DNA from: Promicromonospora panici
GTDB lineage: Bacteria > Actinomycetota > Actinomycetes > Actinomycetales > Cellulomonadaceae
Assembly: GCF_900608595.1 (NCBI RefSeq)
Contig: NZ_UWYY01000008.1
Location: forward strand, 186,001-250,000
DNA: 64,000 bases
Reading direction: 5' to 3'
Within the stretch, counting starts at the first letter, position 1, and the number at the start of each line of letters is the position of its first letter. Shown piece after piece: positions 33,586 to 42,923 of the stretch. The position numbers and the translations under genes are program-made. The notes beneath the pieces were generated by a model that was not told the DNA's origin, did not search any database, and worked only from the letters and a program-made list of their open reading frames with translations.

Positions 33586-35153
33586 ACCTTCGTCTCCTGT
33601 GTGTTCTCCTGGGTCATGAGAGCCATGAGTCCTTCCTGGGTGGCTGAGGCCACGTCGACCTCGCCAGTGATGCGGCCGAAGGCCAGGGTGTAGATGCGGT
33701 CGCAGATCCCGAGGAGCTCGGGGAGCTCCGAGGAGATGACCAGCACGGCCTTCCCCGCCGCGACCAGCTCGTTGATGATGGTGTAGATCTCGTACTTGGC
33801 GCCGACGTCGATGCCGCGCGTGGGCTCGTCGAGGATCAGCACCTCAGGCGCGGTGTAGAGCCACTTGGACAGCACGACCTTCTGCTGGTTGCCGCCCGAG
33901 AGCTTGCCCACCTCCATCAGCACGTTGGGGGTGCGGATATTCATGGACTCGCGGTACTCGCCCGCGACCTTGAGCTCCTCGTTCTCGTCCACGAAGCCGT
34001 TCCTCGACAGCTTGCCGAGGCCCGCCGCCGAGATGTTGCGCCGGATGTCCTCGATGAGGTTCAGCCCGTACTGCTTCCGGTCCTCCGACACGTAGGCGAT
34101 GCCGGCCTTGATCGCGTCCGGCACGTTGTGCACGTCGACCTGCTTGCCGTGCACGTACGCAGTGCCGGAGATGTCGCGGCCGTAGGAGCGGCCGAACAAG
34201 GACATCGCGAGCTCGGTGCGCCCGGCGCCCATGAGGCCGGCGATGCCGACCACCTCGCCGGCGCGAACATTGAGGTTCGCGCTGTCCACGACGACGCGCC
34301 CCGGCTGGGTCGGGTGGTACACCGTCCAGTCCTCGACGCGCAGCACCTCTTCGCCCGGGCGCGAATCGCGGTCGGGGTAGCGGTTGTCGAGGTCACGCCC
34401 CACCATGCCGCGGATGATGCGGTTCTGGATCGCTTCGGACGATGCGCCGGCGTCGGCCATCTCGAACGTCTCGATCGACTGGCCGTCCCGGATGATCGTG
34501 GTGCGGTCGGCGATCTCGGCGATCTCGGCCAACTTGTGGGAGATCATGATCGACGTGATGCCCTGCTGCTTGAACTGGCGGAGCAGATCGAGCAGGTGCT
34601 CGGAGTCGTTGTCGTTCAGCGCCGCCGTCGGCTCGTCGAGGATGAGCAGGCTCACGTTCTTCGAGATCGCCTTGGCGATCTCGACGAGCTGCTGCTTGCC
34701 CACGCCGATGGCCGAGATCAGGGTGGTGGGCGACTCGCTGAGCCCGACCCGCTCGAGCAGCACGGCCGCTTCGGCGTTGGTCTTGTTCCAGTCGATCCCG
34801 CCACCGGCCCGCCGACGCTCGTTGCCGAGGAAGATGTTCTCGGCGATCGACAGGTAGGGGACGAGCGCGAGCTCCTGGTGGATGATCACCACGCCTCGCG
34901 CCTCGGAGTCGTTGATGTTGCCGAACTGGGCGGTCTCGCCGTCGAGCACGATGTCGCCCTCGTAGGTGCCGAACGGGTACACACCCGACAGCACCTTCAT
35001 CAGGGTGGACTTGCCCGCCCCGTTCTCGCCGCAGATCCCGTGGATCTCGCCTCGACGGACGGTGAGGTTGACGTCCTGGAGTGCCTTGACCCCGGGAAAT
35101 GTCTTGGTGATGCCGCGCATCTCGAGGATGTCGGTCGGCGCCGAATCGGCCAT
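33582..35153 (-). CDS. mmsA: Sugar ABC transporter ATP-binding protein (MmsA/GguA type)
   Basis: 523 residues with two fused ATPase domains, as in AraG/RbsA. The first has [10 protein letters not shown], signature-region [18 protein letters not shown] and [11 protein letters not shown]. The second has [10 protein letters not shown] in place of a canonical Walker A, then [15 protein letters not shown] and [13 protein letters not shown]. The start at 35153 is preceded by AAGGACTGGC. Separated from the upstream binding-protein gene by a ~110-bp cruciform. Confidence 0.93.
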   Translation of the reverse strand: MADSAPTDILEMRGITKTFPGVKALQDVNLTVRRGEIHGICGENGAGKSTLMKVLSGVYPFGTYEGDIVLDGETAQFGNINDSEARGVVIIHQELALVPYLSIAENIFLGNERRRAGGGIDWNKTNAEAAVLLERVGLSESPTTLISAIGVGKQQLVEIAKAISKNVSLLILDEPTAALNDNDSEHLLDLLRQFKQQGITSIMISHKLAEIAEIADRTTIIRDGQSIETFEMADAGASSEAIQNRIIRGMVGRDLDNRYPDRDSRPGEEVLRVEDWTVYHPTQPGRVVVDSANLNVRAGEVVGIAGLMGAGRTELAMSLFGRSYGRDISGTAYVHGKQVDVHNVPDAIKAGIAYVSEDRKQYGLNLIEDIRRNISAAGLGKLSRNGFVDENEELKVAGEYRESMNIRTPNVLMEVGKLSGGNQQKVVLSKWLYTAPEVLILDEPTRGIDVGAKYEIYTIINELVAAGKAVLVISSELPELLGICDRIYTLAFGRITGEVDVASATQEGLMALMTQENTQETKV

Positions 35154-35198
35154 GCCAGTCCTTGTCGCGTACTTGTCGCCAATAGTGATGTGCGGGTG

Positions 35199-35308
35199 CC
35201 CGACGCCCGCCCGCTCCCGGCGGGCCGATCGATGTCGAGCATGTCGCGAGACCATGGTCTCCGCATGCTCGACGCCGATCGGCCCGCCAGAGCTTCGGCG
35301 GTGTCGGG
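35199..35308. repeat. Large nested cruciform between binding-protein and ATPase genes
   Basis: Outer arms CCCGAC...GTCGGG, middle arms GGCGGGCCGATC / GATCGGCCCGCC and GTCGAGCATG / CATGCTCGAC, and a perfect central palindrome GAGACCATGGTCTC (35248-35261). It is unrelated in sequence to families A and B. It lies 23 nt after the stop of the binding-protein gene and 45 bp before the ATPase start, on the transcribed strand of one operon. Confidence 0.85.
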
Positions 35309-35331
35309 CGGGTGCTACCGAGGCGTCGGAC

Positions 35332-36498
35332 CTAGTCGGTCTGACCGGAGGCGACCTCTTCTGCGGTGAGGTAGCCGGAGTCGATCAGCTCGGACTGGAT
35401 GTTGTCCTTGGTGATGATCACGGTGTCCAGCAGGTACGACGGGACGACCTTCACGCCGTTGTCGTACGTCTCCGTGTCGTTCGCCTCGGGCTCGTTGCCC
35501 TCGAGGTAGGCCGTCGTGGCGGTCACGGCCTGCTCGGCCAGGAGGCGGGTGTCCTTGAAGATCGTCGAGTACTGCTTGCCGTCCTCGATGAGCTTGGCCG
35601 ACGCCGCCTCGGCGTCCTGCCCGGTGACGATCGGCATCTCGAGGTCGCCCTCGCCGTAGCCGACGTTCTCCAGCGCCGTGATGATGCCGCGCGACAGCGG
35701 GTCGGCCGGGGCCAGCACGCCGTCGACGGTCGTGTCGCCCTTGCTGTAGGTGGAGGTCAGCAGGTTCTCCATGCGCTCCTGCGCAGTCTCCTGCTCCCAG
35801 CGCTGGGTGGCGACCTTACCGAACTCGACCTGCTTCGAGGGCACCTCGAGGGTGCCGTCGTCCAGGTACGGCTGCAGCACCGACATCGCGCCGTCGAAGA
35901 AGAACCCGGCGTTGTTGTCGTCCGGCGAACCGGCGAACAGCTCGATGTTGAACGGGCCCTCGGGCGCGTCCGCGGCCGGCTCGCCGTTCTCGTCCAGGAT
36001 GCCGAGACCGGTCAGCAGCGAGGTGCCCTGCTGCACGCCGACCTCGAAGTTGTCGAACGTGACGTAGAAGTCGACGTTCTCCGAGTCCCGGATCAGGCGG
36101 TCGTACGAGATCACGGGGATCCCGGCGGCACCGGCGGCCTCCAGCTGGCTGCCCAGCGTGGTGCCGTCGATCGAGGCGATGATGAGCGCCTCGGCACCCT
36201 TGTTGATCATCGAGTCGATCTGCTGCTGCTGGGTCGGGATGTCGTCACCGGCGAACTGCATGTCGACCTCGTACCCGGCCTCCTCGAGCCCGGTCTTGAC
36301 GGCCTCGCCGTCAGCGACCCAGCGCTCGTAGGTCTCGGTGGGCATCGCGACGCCCACGAGGCCGCCCTCTTCGCCGTCCCCGGCACCACCACCGGCGCCA
36401 CCGCCCGCGCCGCCACCGCCGCACGCGGCGAGTGAAACGGCCATCGCGCCCGTTGCCAGCGCGGCCAGACCGCGCTTGGCCCACAGCTTCCTTGCCAT
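35332..36498 (-). CDS. chvE: ChvE-like sugar-binding lipoprotein
   Basis: 388 residues from ATG 36498, ribosome binding site GAGGAGACGTC. Lipobox VSLAAC with Cys at about 26, followed by a Gly-rich linker. The Peripla_BP_4 fold shows [44 protein letters not shown] and [16 protein letters not shown], close to the ChvE multiple-monosaccharide binding protein. It delivers sugar to the MmsAB pair downstream. A TGTGA-N4-TCACA dyad lies 74 bp upstream. Confidence 0.91.
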   Translation of the reverse strand: MARKLWAKRGLAALATGAMAVSLAACGGGGAGGGAGGGAGDGEEGGLVGVAMPTETYERWVADGEAVKTGLEEAGYEVDMQFAGDDIPTQQQQIDSMINKGAEALIIASIDGTTLGSQLEAAGAAGIPVISYDRLIRDSENVDFYVTFDNFEVGVQQGTSLLTGLGILDENGEPAADAPEGPFNIELFAGSPDDNNAGFFFDGAMSVLQPYLDDGTLEVPSKQVEFGKVATQRWEQETAQERMENLLTSTYSKGDTTVDGVLAPADPLSRGIITALENVGYGEGDLEMPIVTGQDAEAASAKLIEDGKQYSTIFKDTRLLAEQAVTATTAYLEGNEPEANDTETYDNGVKVVPSYLLDTVIITKDNIQSELIDSGYLTAEEVASGQTD

Positions 36499-36571
36499 GA
36501 CGTCTCCTCTTCGAGTTTGCCCGGGCACTTCTCTGCGACCCGGCCGACTTCACATTGTGAACGCAACAGAT

Positions 36572-36585
36572 TGTGAACGCTCACA
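36572..36585. promoter_or_regulatory. Operator-like dyad TGTGA-ACGC-TCACA upstream of the ChvE-like gene
   Basis: Perfect 5-bp arms. A related site (TGTTA-GCGC-TCACA) lies upstream of the ytfQ-like gene. It has the CG-centred form of LacI-family operators but differs from the CTACA-TGTAG sites elsewhere in the locus. The whole 36499-36750 intergenic stretch (252 bp) holds no gene. Confidence 0.55.
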
Positions 36586-36750
36586 CGCCTGTTGGTCAAA
36601 ACCGTGTCGGCTGAACTCCGCCACGATCGTTCGTTGACGGAGCCACCGTAACCGTGGTCGAGGGGAAGTAAGGAGATCTTCCTGGATGGTTACGGCATCG
36701 ATACAGTCAACTCTTGAATCCTGCGAACGCTGTCCCGGACGAGGCCCGCC

Positions 36751-37668
36751 TCACCGGACGCTCCCGAGCGAGAGCCCGCCCTGCCAGTACTTCTGCAGGG
36801 AGAGGAACGCTGCGACCAGCGGAACCACCGAGATGAACGACCCCGTGACGATGAGATTCCAGACCTGCTCGCCGCCCGCGCCGGCATTGGAGAGGGCCTG
36901 CCAGTTGTAGACCCCCACAGTGACGGGCAGCAGATTCGGGTCGCGCAGCACGGCCAACGGCAGGAAGAAGTTGTTCCAGGTCGCGACAGTTGTGAGGAGC
37001 AGCACAGTCACGATCGCAGGCCGCAACAGCGGCAGTACCACCTGGAAGAAGAGCCGGATCTCGCCCGCTCCGTCCACCCGCCCGGCGTCGAGCACCTCCT
37101 CCGGGACCGCGTCCTGCGCGTAGACGCGCACCAGATAGACCCCGACCGGGCTGAGCAGCGACGGCAGGATCACCGCCCACATCGTGTTGAGCAGGCCCAT
37201 GCCGCTCAGCAGCACGAAGGTGGGGATGACGAGCGCCGTCATCGGCACCATCACCGAGCCGAGCAGCAGCGCGAAGAACGCGCCGCGGCCGCGGAACCGG
37301 TACTTGGCGAGGCCGTAGCCGGCCAGCACCGACAGGACGGTCGCGCCCACGCCGCCCGCGATCGCGTACACGAACGAGTTGCGGAACCAGATCCAGTAGA
37401 TGCCGCCCTGGTAGCTGAAGAGGGTCGCGATGTTGTCGCCCAGCGCGAAGTCCGAGCCGAACCAGAGCGGTGCCCCGCCGAACAGGCCGGCGTTGGTCTT
37501 GGTGGACGCCACGGCGAGCCACCACAGCGGCACGACGAAGTAGATCGCGAGCAGCACGAGCACCAGGTGGGAGCCGATGCGGCGGCCCTGGCCCACCGGC
37601 TCCCCCGTGGTCCGTTCGGCCGCGGCCCGCTCCGCGCGGGTCCGAGAAAGAAGTGTCGAGTTCGCCAT
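36751..37668 (-). CDS. Carbohydrate ABC transporter permease, MalG-like
   Basis: 305 residues, six membrane helices. The EAA loop reads EEVLDAGRVDGAGEIRLFFQ with the conserved Gly. The N-terminus holds VVPLWWLAVASTK, the MalG-type start helix. The ATG at 37668 overlaps the stop of the upstream permease (TGATG). It belongs to a binding protein-permease-permease operon with no ATPase, so it must share an MsiK/MsmX-type ATPase encoded elsewhere. Probable substrate arabino-oligosaccharide, by context. Confidence 0.92.
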   Translation of the reverse strand: MANSTLLSRTRAERAAAERTTGEPVGQGRRIGSHLVLVLLAIYFVVPLWWLAVASTKTNAGLFGGAPLWFGSDFALGDNIATLFSYQGGIYWIWFRNSFVYAIAGGVGATVLSVLAGYGLAKYRFRGRGAFFALLLGSVMVPMTALVIPTFVLLSGMGLLNTMWAVILPSLLSPVGVYLVRVYAQDAVPEEVLDAGRVDGAGEIRLFFQVVLPLLRPAIVTVLLLTTVATWNNFFLPLAVLRDPNLLPVTVGVYNWQALSNAGAGGEQVWNLIVTGSFISVVPLVAAFLSLQKYWQGGLSLGSVR

Positions 37669-38615
37669 CACTTCAGCCCGCTCTGCTTGCGCGTCAGGAA
37701 CAGGAACACGTACGAGCCCACGAACACGAGGAAGCCGAGCGCGAACGCCAGCGTCGAGGCGTAGTTGAACTGGCTGTAGTTGAACGCCGTGGCGAACGCG
37801 TACATGTTCGGCGTGTAGTCGGACGGGATGGCGCCCTGCGCCGACGACCGCAGCACCTGCGGCTCCGTGAAGAACTGCAGGGTGCCGATGAGCGCGAAGA
37901 CCACGATCATCACCATCGACGACGAGATCATCGGCACCTTGATCCGCAGCGCGATCTGCCGGCGGCCGGCGCCGTCGAGCACGGCCGCCTCGTAGATCGA
38001 CGGGTCGATCGACCTCAGGGCCGCGTAGATGATGATCATGTAGTAGCCGACCCACTGCCAGGTCACGATGTTGACGAGCGACCCGAAGATGTTGGCCGAG
38101 CTGAGGAAGTTCGGCGCCGTCAGGCCCACCAGCCCGAACACGTCCTGCGCCGGGCCGAACCGCGGGCTGTACAGGAAGCCCCACATCAGGGCGCCGATCA
38201 CGGCCGGGATCGCGTACGGCACGAAGATCAGCAGCCGCGAGACACGGCTCAACCGCGTGGCCAAAGTGTCGAGCAGGAGCGCCGCGACGAGTGCGACGAC
38301 TATCTGGACCGGCACCATGACCAGCACGAACCGGACCACCCGCCACAGGCCCTCGAGGAACACCGGGTCCGTGAACGCCTTGACATAGTTGTCGGCGCCC
38401 ACGAACACGTTGCGGCCAGCCGTGGCGATGCCCTTGTTGTGCAGGCTCATCCACAGCGCATAGCCCAGGGGCAGCACCAGGAACACGGCGAACACCACGG
38501 CGAACGGTGCCACGTACACGTATCCCCAGCGCTGCCGCCGGCTGGCGATCTTGCTGGTCGGCTGAGCCGTGCCGGCCCGGACGGCGCTCTTGCTCCCGCT
38601 CATGCCCGAGCTCAT
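37668..38615 (-). CDS. Carbohydrate ABC transporter permease, MalF-like
   Basis: 315 residues, six membrane helices. MalF/UgpA-type features are VAPFAVVFAVFLVLPLGYAL at the N-terminus and the EAA loop PSIYEAAVLDGAGRRQIALR. The start at 38615 overlaps the binding-protein stop by 4 bp (ATGA), so the three genes are translationally coupled. A second in-frame ATG lies at 38603. Confidence 0.92.
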   Translation of the reverse strand: MSSGMSGSKSAVRAGTAQPTSKIASRRQRWGYVYVAPFAVVFAVFLVLPLGYALWMSLHNKGIATAGRNVFVGADNYVKAFTDPVFLEGLWRVVRFVLVMVPVQIVVALVAALLLDTLATRLSRVSRLLIFVPYAIPAVIGALMWGFLYSPRFGPAQDVFGLVGLTAPNFLSSANIFGSLVNIVTWQWVGYYMIIIYAALRSIDPSIYEAAVLDGAGRRQIALRIKVPMISSSMVMIVVFALIGTLQFFTEPQVLRSSAQGAIPSDYTPNMYAFATAFNYSQFNYASTLAFALGFLVFVGSYVFLFLTRKQSGLK

Positions 38616-39964
38616 TCGGTGACCGTGAAGCCCTGCTCGGTGGCGTACCGCACGAGCCCGTCCTGGACCGTGCTCAGCGCGGTTCCGGCGTCGGTGTCGT
38701 TCTCGACCATGTCGAACAGGGCCTGCGTCTGCTGGTCGTACGCGTAGACCTGGAACGGGCTGAAGGAGAAGCCCTCGTAGCCGTTCGCCGCGTCGAGGAA
38801 CACCTCCTCGTTGATCTTCTGGCCGCCGAAGAACGGTGCCTCCAGACCCGTGAACCAGTCCGACTCGAGCATGGGCTTCCACTGCGGCCACAGGGCCGCC
38901 TCCTCGACGCCGAGCTTCCACGCCTCGTCGGTGTTGAACAGCTCCTTGGCCACGGTCGCGGCGGCCTCCGGCTGCTCGGACTGGGTGGTCACCGCGAAGG
39001 TGGAGCCGCCCCAGTTCACCTGGACGGGGTTCTCGGGGTCCCACTGCGGCAGCGGTGCGGCGCGCCACTCGGCGTCGGCGTCCGCCTCCGACAGGCCCTG
39101 CAGGTAGCCGGGTCCCCACGCCGCCGCGAGGTAGACGGCGTACGTGCCGTCCACGAGCGCCGCGTTGTAGTCGGTGGTGAAGGCGTCCTCGGTGGCCACC
39201 AGGTCGTCGTCGATCAGGCCCTTCCAGTAGCTGAGGACCTCCTCGGCCTCCGGGCTGTCGACGTTGATGCCCACCTCGGTCGGCTGCTCGGCGTCGTACT
39301 GGAACGGCTCCCAGCCGTTCTGCGCGAACAGCGCGTAGTTGAACGCGGCGCCGTTCGTCGGGAAGTCGGTGATGTGGCCCTCGAAGCCGGCGTCACGCAG
39401 GTCCTGGGCGGCCTTCGCGAACTCGTCCCACGTGGTCGGCACCTCGACGTCGTACTCCTCGAAGATGTCGGCGCGGTACAGCATGCCCATCGGGCCGCCG
39501 TCGACCGGGATCGCGTAGACGGCGTCGCCGTTGGAGACGTCGGACCACGAGCCGGCCGTGTAGTCGTCCTCCAGCTCGGCGGCACCGTACTCGGACAGGT
39601 CCACGAGGGACTCGAGGATCGTGAAGGTGGGCAGCACCTCGGCCTCGAGCATGATCACGTCGGGCGCACCGGTGCCCGCCTCGATGGCGGTCTGGAACTT
39701 GTTGTACTCGTCCGCGCCCTGACCCGCGTTGGTCCAGCAGACCTGCAGGTCGGTGTGGGTCTCGTTGAAGTGGTCCACGACCGTCTCGAACGACGGGTAC
39801 CACGCCCACACCGTCACCTGGGTGGCGTCGGGCTGCTTGATCTCGTTGGTGCAGGTCGCCTCTGCGGCACCCCCGCTACCGCCGGAGCAGGCCGCGAGGC
39901 CGACGGCGGATACGGCCATGGCGGCTGCGGCGGCCACACCTCGGCGTCGGGCTGATGTACGCAT
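38612..39964 (-). CDS. Extracellular solute-binding lipoprotein, family 1
   Basis: 450 residues from ATG 39964, with AAGGAGGACTCGG before it. Lipobox GLAAC (Cys about 26). The SBP_bac_1 fold is indicated by VTVWAWYPSFETVVDHFNE, GAPDVIMLEAEVLPTF and YAIPVDGGPMGMLYR. It is the receptor of the MalFG-like permeases downstream. A LacI-type operator lies 68 bp upstream, and the lacI gene at 40117 is next, in the same direction. Oligosaccharide specificity is inferred from context. Confidence 0.92.
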   Translation of the reverse strand: MRTSARRRGVAAAAAMAVSAVGLAACSGGSGGAAEATCTNEIKQPDATQVTVWAWYPSFETVVDHFNETHTDLQVCWTNAGQGADEYNKFQTAIEAGTGAPDVIMLEAEVLPTFTILESLVDLSEYGAAELEDDYTAGSWSDVSNGDAVYAIPVDGGPMGMLYRADIFEEYDVEVPTTWDEFAKAAQDLRDAGFEGHITDFPTNGAAFNYALFAQNGWEPFQYDAEQPTEVGINVDSPEAEEVLSYWKGLIDDDLVATEDAFTTDYNAALVDGTYAVYLAAAWGPGYLQGLSEADADAEWRAAPLPQWDPENPVQVNWGGSTFAVTTQSEQPEAAATVAKELFNTDEAWKLGVEEAALWPQWKPMLESDWFTGLEAPFFGGQKINEEVFLDAANGYEGFSFSPFQVYAYDQQTQALFDMVENDTDAGTALSTVQDGLVRYATEQGFTVTE

Positions 39965-40032
39965 CCGAGTCCTCCTTGATTCGGTGCCCACGGCCGGGGA
40001 GGCCGAGGTGCCCCGGCATCGTCACCGGGTTC

Positions 40033-40046
40033 GTTCAACGTTGTAG
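40033..40046. promoter_or_regulatory. LacI operator, GTTCAACGTTGTAG
   Basis: Shares the CAACGTTGTAG core with the site before abfA at 41272. It lies 68 bp upstream of the binding-protein start and 70 bp downstream of the lacI stop. Candidate target of the two paralogous LacI proteins. Confidence 0.7.
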
Positions 40047-40116
40047 GAACGCCCGGCACCGTTCTACCGGGTACCTGCCGACATGGCAAGAGGGCCGGTT
40101 GTCGCGAGCGGGGATA

Positions 40117-41196
40117 TCAGGCCGGCGTCACCACGTCGGTACCACCCGGCTGGACGCCGACGATCCGGGCCGCCTCGCCGGGCGCGACGTCGCCGGTGGA
40201 CTCCCGGCCCACGATCCGCGAGTCCGGCACCACCATCCGGTACGGCGCAGGGTCGCCGTCGGCGCCGATACGCTCCAGCAGGAGCTCCACCGCGGTGTGC
40301 GCGATCTGGTCCCGGCCCGGGTCCACCGACGACAGCGCAGGAACGGAATAGCGAGCGTCGTCGATGTCGTCGAACCCGATCAGCGCAACCTGCCCCGGGA
40401 CGTCGATCCCGTGCGCGTGCAGGGCGTGCAGCGCGCCGAGCGCCAGCGCGTCGTTGAGCGCGAAGACGGCGTCGATCTCCACCCCGTCGTCGAGCATGCG
40501 GGTCATCGCCTCCGCGCCGGTGGAGCGGTGCCAGAGGCCCGCCTCGCCGATCAGGGCCGGGTCCTGGGGCAGCCCGGCCTCCGCGAGACCCTCCAGGTAG
40601 CCGGTCGTGCGCAGCGCGGCCGAGCCGACCCGCTCCCCCTCGTGTGCCCCGATCAGGGCGATCCGACGGCGGCCGAGCGAGGCCAAGTGCAGGGTCGCCG
40701 CCTTGGCCGCCGCCACGTTGTTCATCGTGACGTGGTCGGCAGGCGCACCGAAGACCCGCTCGCCCAAGATCACCAGCGGGTACTCCACGGTGAACAGGCC
40801 GAGGTCGTCGGGGCCGAGCGCCAGCGGCGAGAAGATGAGCCCGTCGGTGAGGTGCCTGCGCCGCCCCGAGAGCACCTCGGTCTCCCGCTCCCGGCTGGCG
40901 CTGGTCTGCTCAATGAGCACGGTCCAGCCGGCGGTGTCGGCGGCGGAGATGACGGCGTCGGCCAGCTCGGCGAAGTACGGGAGCGACAGCTCCGGGACCG
41001 CCAGCGTGATCAGCCCGGTGCGCCGCGTGCGCAGGTTCCGGGCCGACATGTTGACGCGATAGCCGAGCTCGTCGATCGCGGCCTCGACCCGCTCCTTCGT
41101 GGCGGCGCGGATGTACGGGTAGCCGTTCACCACGTTCGACACGGTCTTGATGGACACACCGGCGCGCTGCGCCACATCGTGCATGGTCACGGCCAC
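40117..41196 (-). CDS. LacI-family repressor 1 of the arabinan locus
   Basis: 359 residues from GTG 41196; an ATG four codons in is possible. The helix-turn-helix reads MHDVAQRAGVSIKTVSNVVN, followed by the hinge-helix region NMSARNLRTRRTG. The effector domain is periplasmic-binding-like (FSPLALGPDDLGLF, VALIGFDDIDDARYS). Closely similar along its whole length to the second LacI at 60762, with almost the same recognition helix. It is divergent from abfA at 41313, with an operator between. Probably senses arabinose or arabino-oligosaccharides. Confidence 0.92.
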   Translation of the reverse strand: MAVTMHDVAQRAGVSIKTVSNVVNGYPYIRAATKERVEAAIDELGYRVNMSARNLRTRRTGLITLAVPELSLPYFAELADAVISAADTAGWTVLIEQTSASRERETEVLSGRRRHLTDGLIFSPLALGPDDLGLFTVEYPLVILGERVFGAPADHVTMNNVAAAKAATLHLASLGRRRIALIGAHEGERVGSAALRTTGYLEGLAEAGLPQDPALIGEAGLWHRSTGAEAMTRMLDDGVEIDAVFALNDALALGALHALHAHGIDVPGQVALIGFDDIDDARYSVPALSSVDPGRDQIAHTAVELLLERIGADGDPAPYRMVVPDSRIVGRESTGDVAPGEAARIVGVQPGGTDVVTPA

Positions 41197-41271
41197 GCTG
41201 CCAGCCTCCCCGTCCGAGTTTTTCCACAGAGTAGAGGACGAGCGTCGCTACCGCGTCGTCCATCCGCTAGT

Positions 41272-41285
41272 GTGCAACGTTGTAG
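41272..41285. promoter_or_regulatory. LacI operator, GTGCAACGTTGTAG
   Basis: Lies between divergent lacI-1 and abfA, 27 bp before the abfA start. A TAGTGT box (41267-41272) directly precedes and touches it, fitting a -10 element blocked by bound repressor. Confidence 0.75.
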
Positions 41286-41312
41286 AACCGCCGATCGATT
41301 CATCGAGGAACA

Positions 41313-42845
41313 ATGACGACCTCCCGCACCCGCGTCCTGCTGCACCCCGACTTCACCGTCGGCGCCGTCGACCGCCGCCTGTTCGGCTCCTTCGTGGAGC
41401 ACCTGGGACGCGCCGTGTACACCGGCATCCACGAGCCCGGCCATCCGACGTCGGACAGCCACGGCTTTCGCCGCGACGTCGCCGACCTGACCCGCGAGCT
41501 CGGCGTCACGACGGTCCGGTACCCGGGCGGCAACTTCGTGTCGAACTACCGGTGGGAGGACGCCGTCGGCCCCGTGGAGCAGCGCAAGCCGTTCCTCGAC
41601 CTCGCCTGGCGCACCGTCGAGCCCAACCTCGTGGGGACCGACGAGTTCCTGCAGTGGGCCGAGCGCGAGGGCATCGAGCCGATGATGGCCGTCAACCTCG
41701 GCACGCGCGGCGTCGAGGAAGCCGTGGCCCTGCTGGAGTACTGCAACGGCGAGGCCGGCACCCGCTGGGCCGACCTGCGCATCAAGAACGGCCGCGAGAA
41801 GCCGTACGGCGTCAAGCTCTGGTGCCTGGGCAACGAGATGGACGGGCCCTGGCAGATCGGGCACAAGGACGCGCACGAGTACGGCAAGCTCGCTCGGAAC
41901 GCCGGCGCCGCGATGAAGCTCGTGGACCCGTCGATCGAGCTCGTCGCGTGCGGGTCATCGTCCATGCAGATGGATACTTTCGGCGAGTGGGAGCGCACGG
42001 TCCTGGAGTACACGTACGACCTCGTGGACCACATCTCGATGCACGCCTACTACGAGGAGGTCGACGGCGACCGCGCGTCGTTCCTCGGGTCGGGCACCGC
42101 GATGGACCGGTTCATCGAGCGGGTCGTCGCGTCGGCCGACGCCGTGGGCGCGCAGCGCCGCTCCGACAAGCGCATCACCATCTCGTTCGACGAGTGGAAC
42201 GTCTGGTACCTGACCACGCGCTTCCCGGGCGAGGCGAACCTGCCGATCCAGCGTGACGCGCCGCGCATCATCGAGGACGTCTACTCCGGGCTCGACGCCG
42301 TGGTCGTGGGCGACCTCCTGGTCACGCTGCTGAACCACGCCGACCGTGTGCCGGTCGCCTGCCTCGCCCAGCTCGTCAACGTGATCGCGCCGATCATGAC
42401 CGAGCCGGGCGGCGAGGCCTGGCGGCAGCCGACCTTCCACCCCTTCGCGACGACGGCGCGGCTCGCCCAGGGCAAGGCGCTGGACCTGCGCGTCTCGGCA
42501 CCCACCATCACGACGAAGGCCCACGGCGAGGTGCCGGCGGTGACCGCGGCGGCGACGCTGGCGGACGGCGCGGTGGCACTGTTCCTGACCAACCGCTCCG
42601 CCGAGCCCGTAGAGGTCGAGCTGGCGCACCTGGGCGCCGCGCTCGACGTCACCGAGGGCTGGACCATGACCGCCGACCACGCGCCCGCCATCGCCGGGCC
42701 CGAGCACGCGGAGAAGGTGGCTGCTGATCACTGGGGCGCCTTCGACGTCGCCGGGCGGGTCGTCGCGGCAGGCGCCGCAACGACGACGGTGACGCTGCCG
42801 CCGGAGTCCTGGACCGCCCTGTCGGGCACCCTCACGACCCTCTAA
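41313..42845 (+). CDS. abfA: Alpha-L-arabinofuranosidase, GH51 (cytoplasmic)
   Basis: 510 residues without a signal peptide. GH51 motifs: FGSFVEHLGRAVYTGIHEP at 24-42, VRYPGGNFVSNYRWED, acid/base Glu175 in CLGNEMDGPW and nucleophile Glu294 in ISFDEWNVW. It removes terminal arabinofuranosyl units from imported arabino-oligosaccharides. Similar to the second GH51 at 53676. A LacI operator overlaps its promoter. It stops 5 nt before a family A palindrome. Confidence 0.95.
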   Translation: MTTSRTRVLLHPDFTVGAVDRRLFGSFVEHLGRAVYTGIHEPGHPTSDSHGFRRDVADLTRELGVTTVRYPGGNFVSNYRWEDAVGPVEQRKPFLDLAWRTVEPNLVGTDEFLQWAEREGIEPMMAVNLGTRGVEEAVALLEYCNGEAGTRWADLRIKNGREKPYGVKLWCLGNEMDGPWQIGHKDAHEYGKLARNAGAAMKLVDPSIELVACGSSSMQMDTFGEWERTVLEYTYDLVDHISMHAYYEEVDGDRASFLGSGTAMDRFIERVVASADAVGAQRRSDKRITISFDEWNVWYLTTRFPGEANLPIQRDAPRIIEDVYSGLDAVVVGDLLVTLLNHADRVPVACLAQLVNVIAPIMTEPGGEAWRQPTFHPFATTARLAQGKALDLRVSAPTITTKAHGEVPAVTAAATLADGAVALFLTNRSAEPVEVELAHLGAALDVTEGWTMTADHAPAIAGPEHAEKVAADHWGAFDVAGRVVAAGAATTTVTLPPESWTALSGTLTTL

Positions 42846-42850
42846 CCCCC

Positions 42851-42919
42851 CTTGGCTGTGGGCGTGATCGTTGCGCCTAAAACGGACACGTAGGCGCAAC
42901 GATCACGCCCACAGCCAAG
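42851..42919. repeat. Family A palindrome, copy A5
   Basis: Arms CTTGGCTGTGGGCGTGATCG and CGATCACGCCCACAGCCAAG, inner arms TTGCGCCTA / TAGGCGCAA. The loop CTAAAACGGACACG is the reverse complement of the loop type in A2 and A4, so this copy sits in the opposite orientation. It begins 5 nt after the abfA stop and ends 4 nt before the stop of the convergent alarmone synthetase gene. Confidence 0.92.
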
Positions 42920-42923
42920 ATGG

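Noticed and set aside
33582..35255. A longer MmsA start at 35255
   Set aside because: The extra 34 codons run through the nested cruciform and lack similarity to the family; ATG 35153 has AAGGACTGGC in front.
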